Assembly (NCBI GenBank): GCA_030592835.1
Contig: JAUVIJ010000129.1
Location: 1-5,969, forward strand
DNA from: Candidatus Cloacimonadota bacterium
GTDB taxonomy: Bacteria > Cloacimonadota > Cloacimonadia > Cloacimonadales > TCS61
Reading direction: 5' to 3'
Length of the DNA: 5,969 nucleotides
Below are positions 5,151-5,969 of the stretch, piece by piece. Position numbers and translations under genes: made by a program. Positions within the stretch are counted from its first letter, which is position 1; the number at the start of each line of letters is the position of its first letter. The notes beneath the pieces were generated by a model. The model did not search any database, was not told the origin of the DNA, and saw only the letters and a list, made by a program, of their open reading frames with translations.

Positions 5151-5969
5151 CTACCTGCATTCCAGTATCTTTGCTTTTGCTTCCTCCGGTGTAAATAATA
5201 TTCCTCCAACTTTGCCAAGGAATTCTACCGGTACTTTACCGTTGACAGCAAGCTTGACATCTTCGATCATCTGGCCAAGGTTCAGTTCAAAAACAACGAC
5301 TGATTTGATCTTTTCATTAAGAGCATTCTCAATAGCTTTATAGGGATAGGGCCAGACTGTTATCGGTCTGATCATTCCTACACTGATGCCTTCTACTTCT
5401 TTTAGATCATCGATTGCTGATTTTGCTAAACGGGCGGCTGTGCCAAAGGCGACAACAAGTACTTCATTATCCTGGCTGATATTATATTCCTCATATCTAA
5501 TCTCGTTTTTCTCGATCAGATCATATTTCTTCCCTAATTTGATAACATGCTTTTCCAGGATAACAGGATCGATCTCCAGAGAATTTACTTCATGATGATG
5601 ATGATTGGGTTCGTCTTCATTAGAGTGCATGCACCAGTCAAAATGCTGTTTGTCGAGTTTTTCAAGTTCTTCTGCTGTTTTTTGGGGTTTAAATTCAACC
5701 GGTTCCATCATTTGACCAAGTAATCCATCAGAGAGGATCATAACTGGATTTCTATATTTATCTGCCAGTTCAAAGGCAAGATCGGCCATATCTGCAAATT
5801 CCTGAACAGTACTGGGAGCAAGGACTATTAATCTATAATCACCATGTCCCCCTCCTTTTGTTGCTTGAAAATAATCACCCTGGGAAGGTTGAATATCACC
5901 TAGACCCGGACCACCTCTCTGGACATTTACAACAACTGCGGGTAGATTGGCACCGGCGATATAGGATAA
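5151..5969 (-). CDS. vorB: 2-oxoacid:ferredoxin oxidoreductase, alpha subunit (VorB type), 5' end missing
   Basis: The frame is open from the right edge to the TAG at 5153-5151, giving the C-terminal 272 residues of a family usually about 350 long; an internal ATG at 5789 is not the start. Upstream of it the frame encodes hallmark sequence (visible residues): NVQRGGPGLGDIQPSQGDY (15-33), KGGGHGDYR (38-46) and LAPSTVQE (50-57), then ELADKYRNPVMILSDG (67-82) and GQMMEPVE (85-92). This is the signature usually annotated as VorB (3-methyl-2-oxobutanoate dehydrogenase), close to KorA. The last ~110 residues form the C-terminal transketolase-like domain (RPITVWPYP; FELNLGQM). A linker between domains carries an unusual acidic and histidine-rich segment (NEDEPNHHHHE, about 117-127). 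It heads the visible operon, 9 bases before the beta subunit; promoter and any ferredoxin-like delta gene lie outside. Confidence 0.93.
   Translation of the reverse strand, partial: LSYIAGANLPAVVVNVQRGGPGLGDIQPSQGDYFQATKGGGHGDYRLIVLAPSTVQEFADMADLAFELADKYRNPVMILSDGLLGQMMEPVEFKPQKTAEELEKLDKQHFDWCMHSNEDEPNHHHHEVNSLEIDPVILEKHVIKLGKKYDLIEKNEIRYEEYNISQDNEVLVVAFGTAARLAKSAIDDLKEVEGISVGMIRPITVWPYPYKAIENALNEKIKSVVVFELNLGQMIEDVKLAVNGKVPVEFLGKVGGILFTPEEAKAKILECR

Noticed and set aside
5151..5789. A complete 212-residue gene starting at the ATG at 5789
   Set aside because: The same frame continues without a stop to the window edge and encodes conserved VorB sequence (RGGPGLG, KGGGHGDYR), so the ATG is internal and the gene is truncated by the window.

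Overview
The window comes from an AT-rich genome, and every supported gene lies on the minus strand. Three encoded lipoproteins with clear lipoboxes, one of them LpoB-like, indicate a diderm (Gram-negative-type) bacterium. The ferredoxin-linked 2-oxoacid oxidoreductase indicates an anaerobe that ferments or oxidises amino or organic acids. A Cloacimonadota-like or similar uncultured anaerobe would fit, but this placement is a guess from gene content and style, not from a phylogenetic marker.

In transcription order (right to left), the first unit is a vor/kor-type operon. It holds the alpha subunit VorB (5' end beyond the right edge), the TPP-binding beta subunit and the gamma subunit. The genes are separated by 9 nt and then by a 4-nt GTGA overlap. 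Together they should convert a 2-oxoacid, CoA and oxidised ferredoxin to acyl-CoA, CO2 and reduced ferredoxin. A small ferredoxin-like delta subunit is often encoded upstream of alpha and would lie outside the window. The operon ends in a recognisable intrinsic terminator at 3808-3833.

The second unit starts just after that terminator, with a consensus TTGACA -35 box at 3801-3806. It encodes an LpoB-like lipoprotein, a large COG3014-like lipoprotein with a helical repeat region, an LPP20-like lipoprotein and a YjbQ/UPF0047 enzyme-family protein. The genes overlap or are separated by at most 40 nt, so they look like one operon. The three lipoproteins are probably a functional set at the outer membrane or cell envelope, possibly linked to peptidoglycan synthesis. 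YjbQ looks like a metabolic passenger.

The left 250 bases are an AT-rich intergenic region. At the very edge (1-26) is the likely first codon set of another minus-strand gene, whose eight visible residues resemble the start of glycyl-tRNA synthetase beta subunits. I saw no mobile element, CRISPR array, tRNA or rRNA. Nothing in the window is clearly a new system; the least understood part is the lipoprotein cassette.
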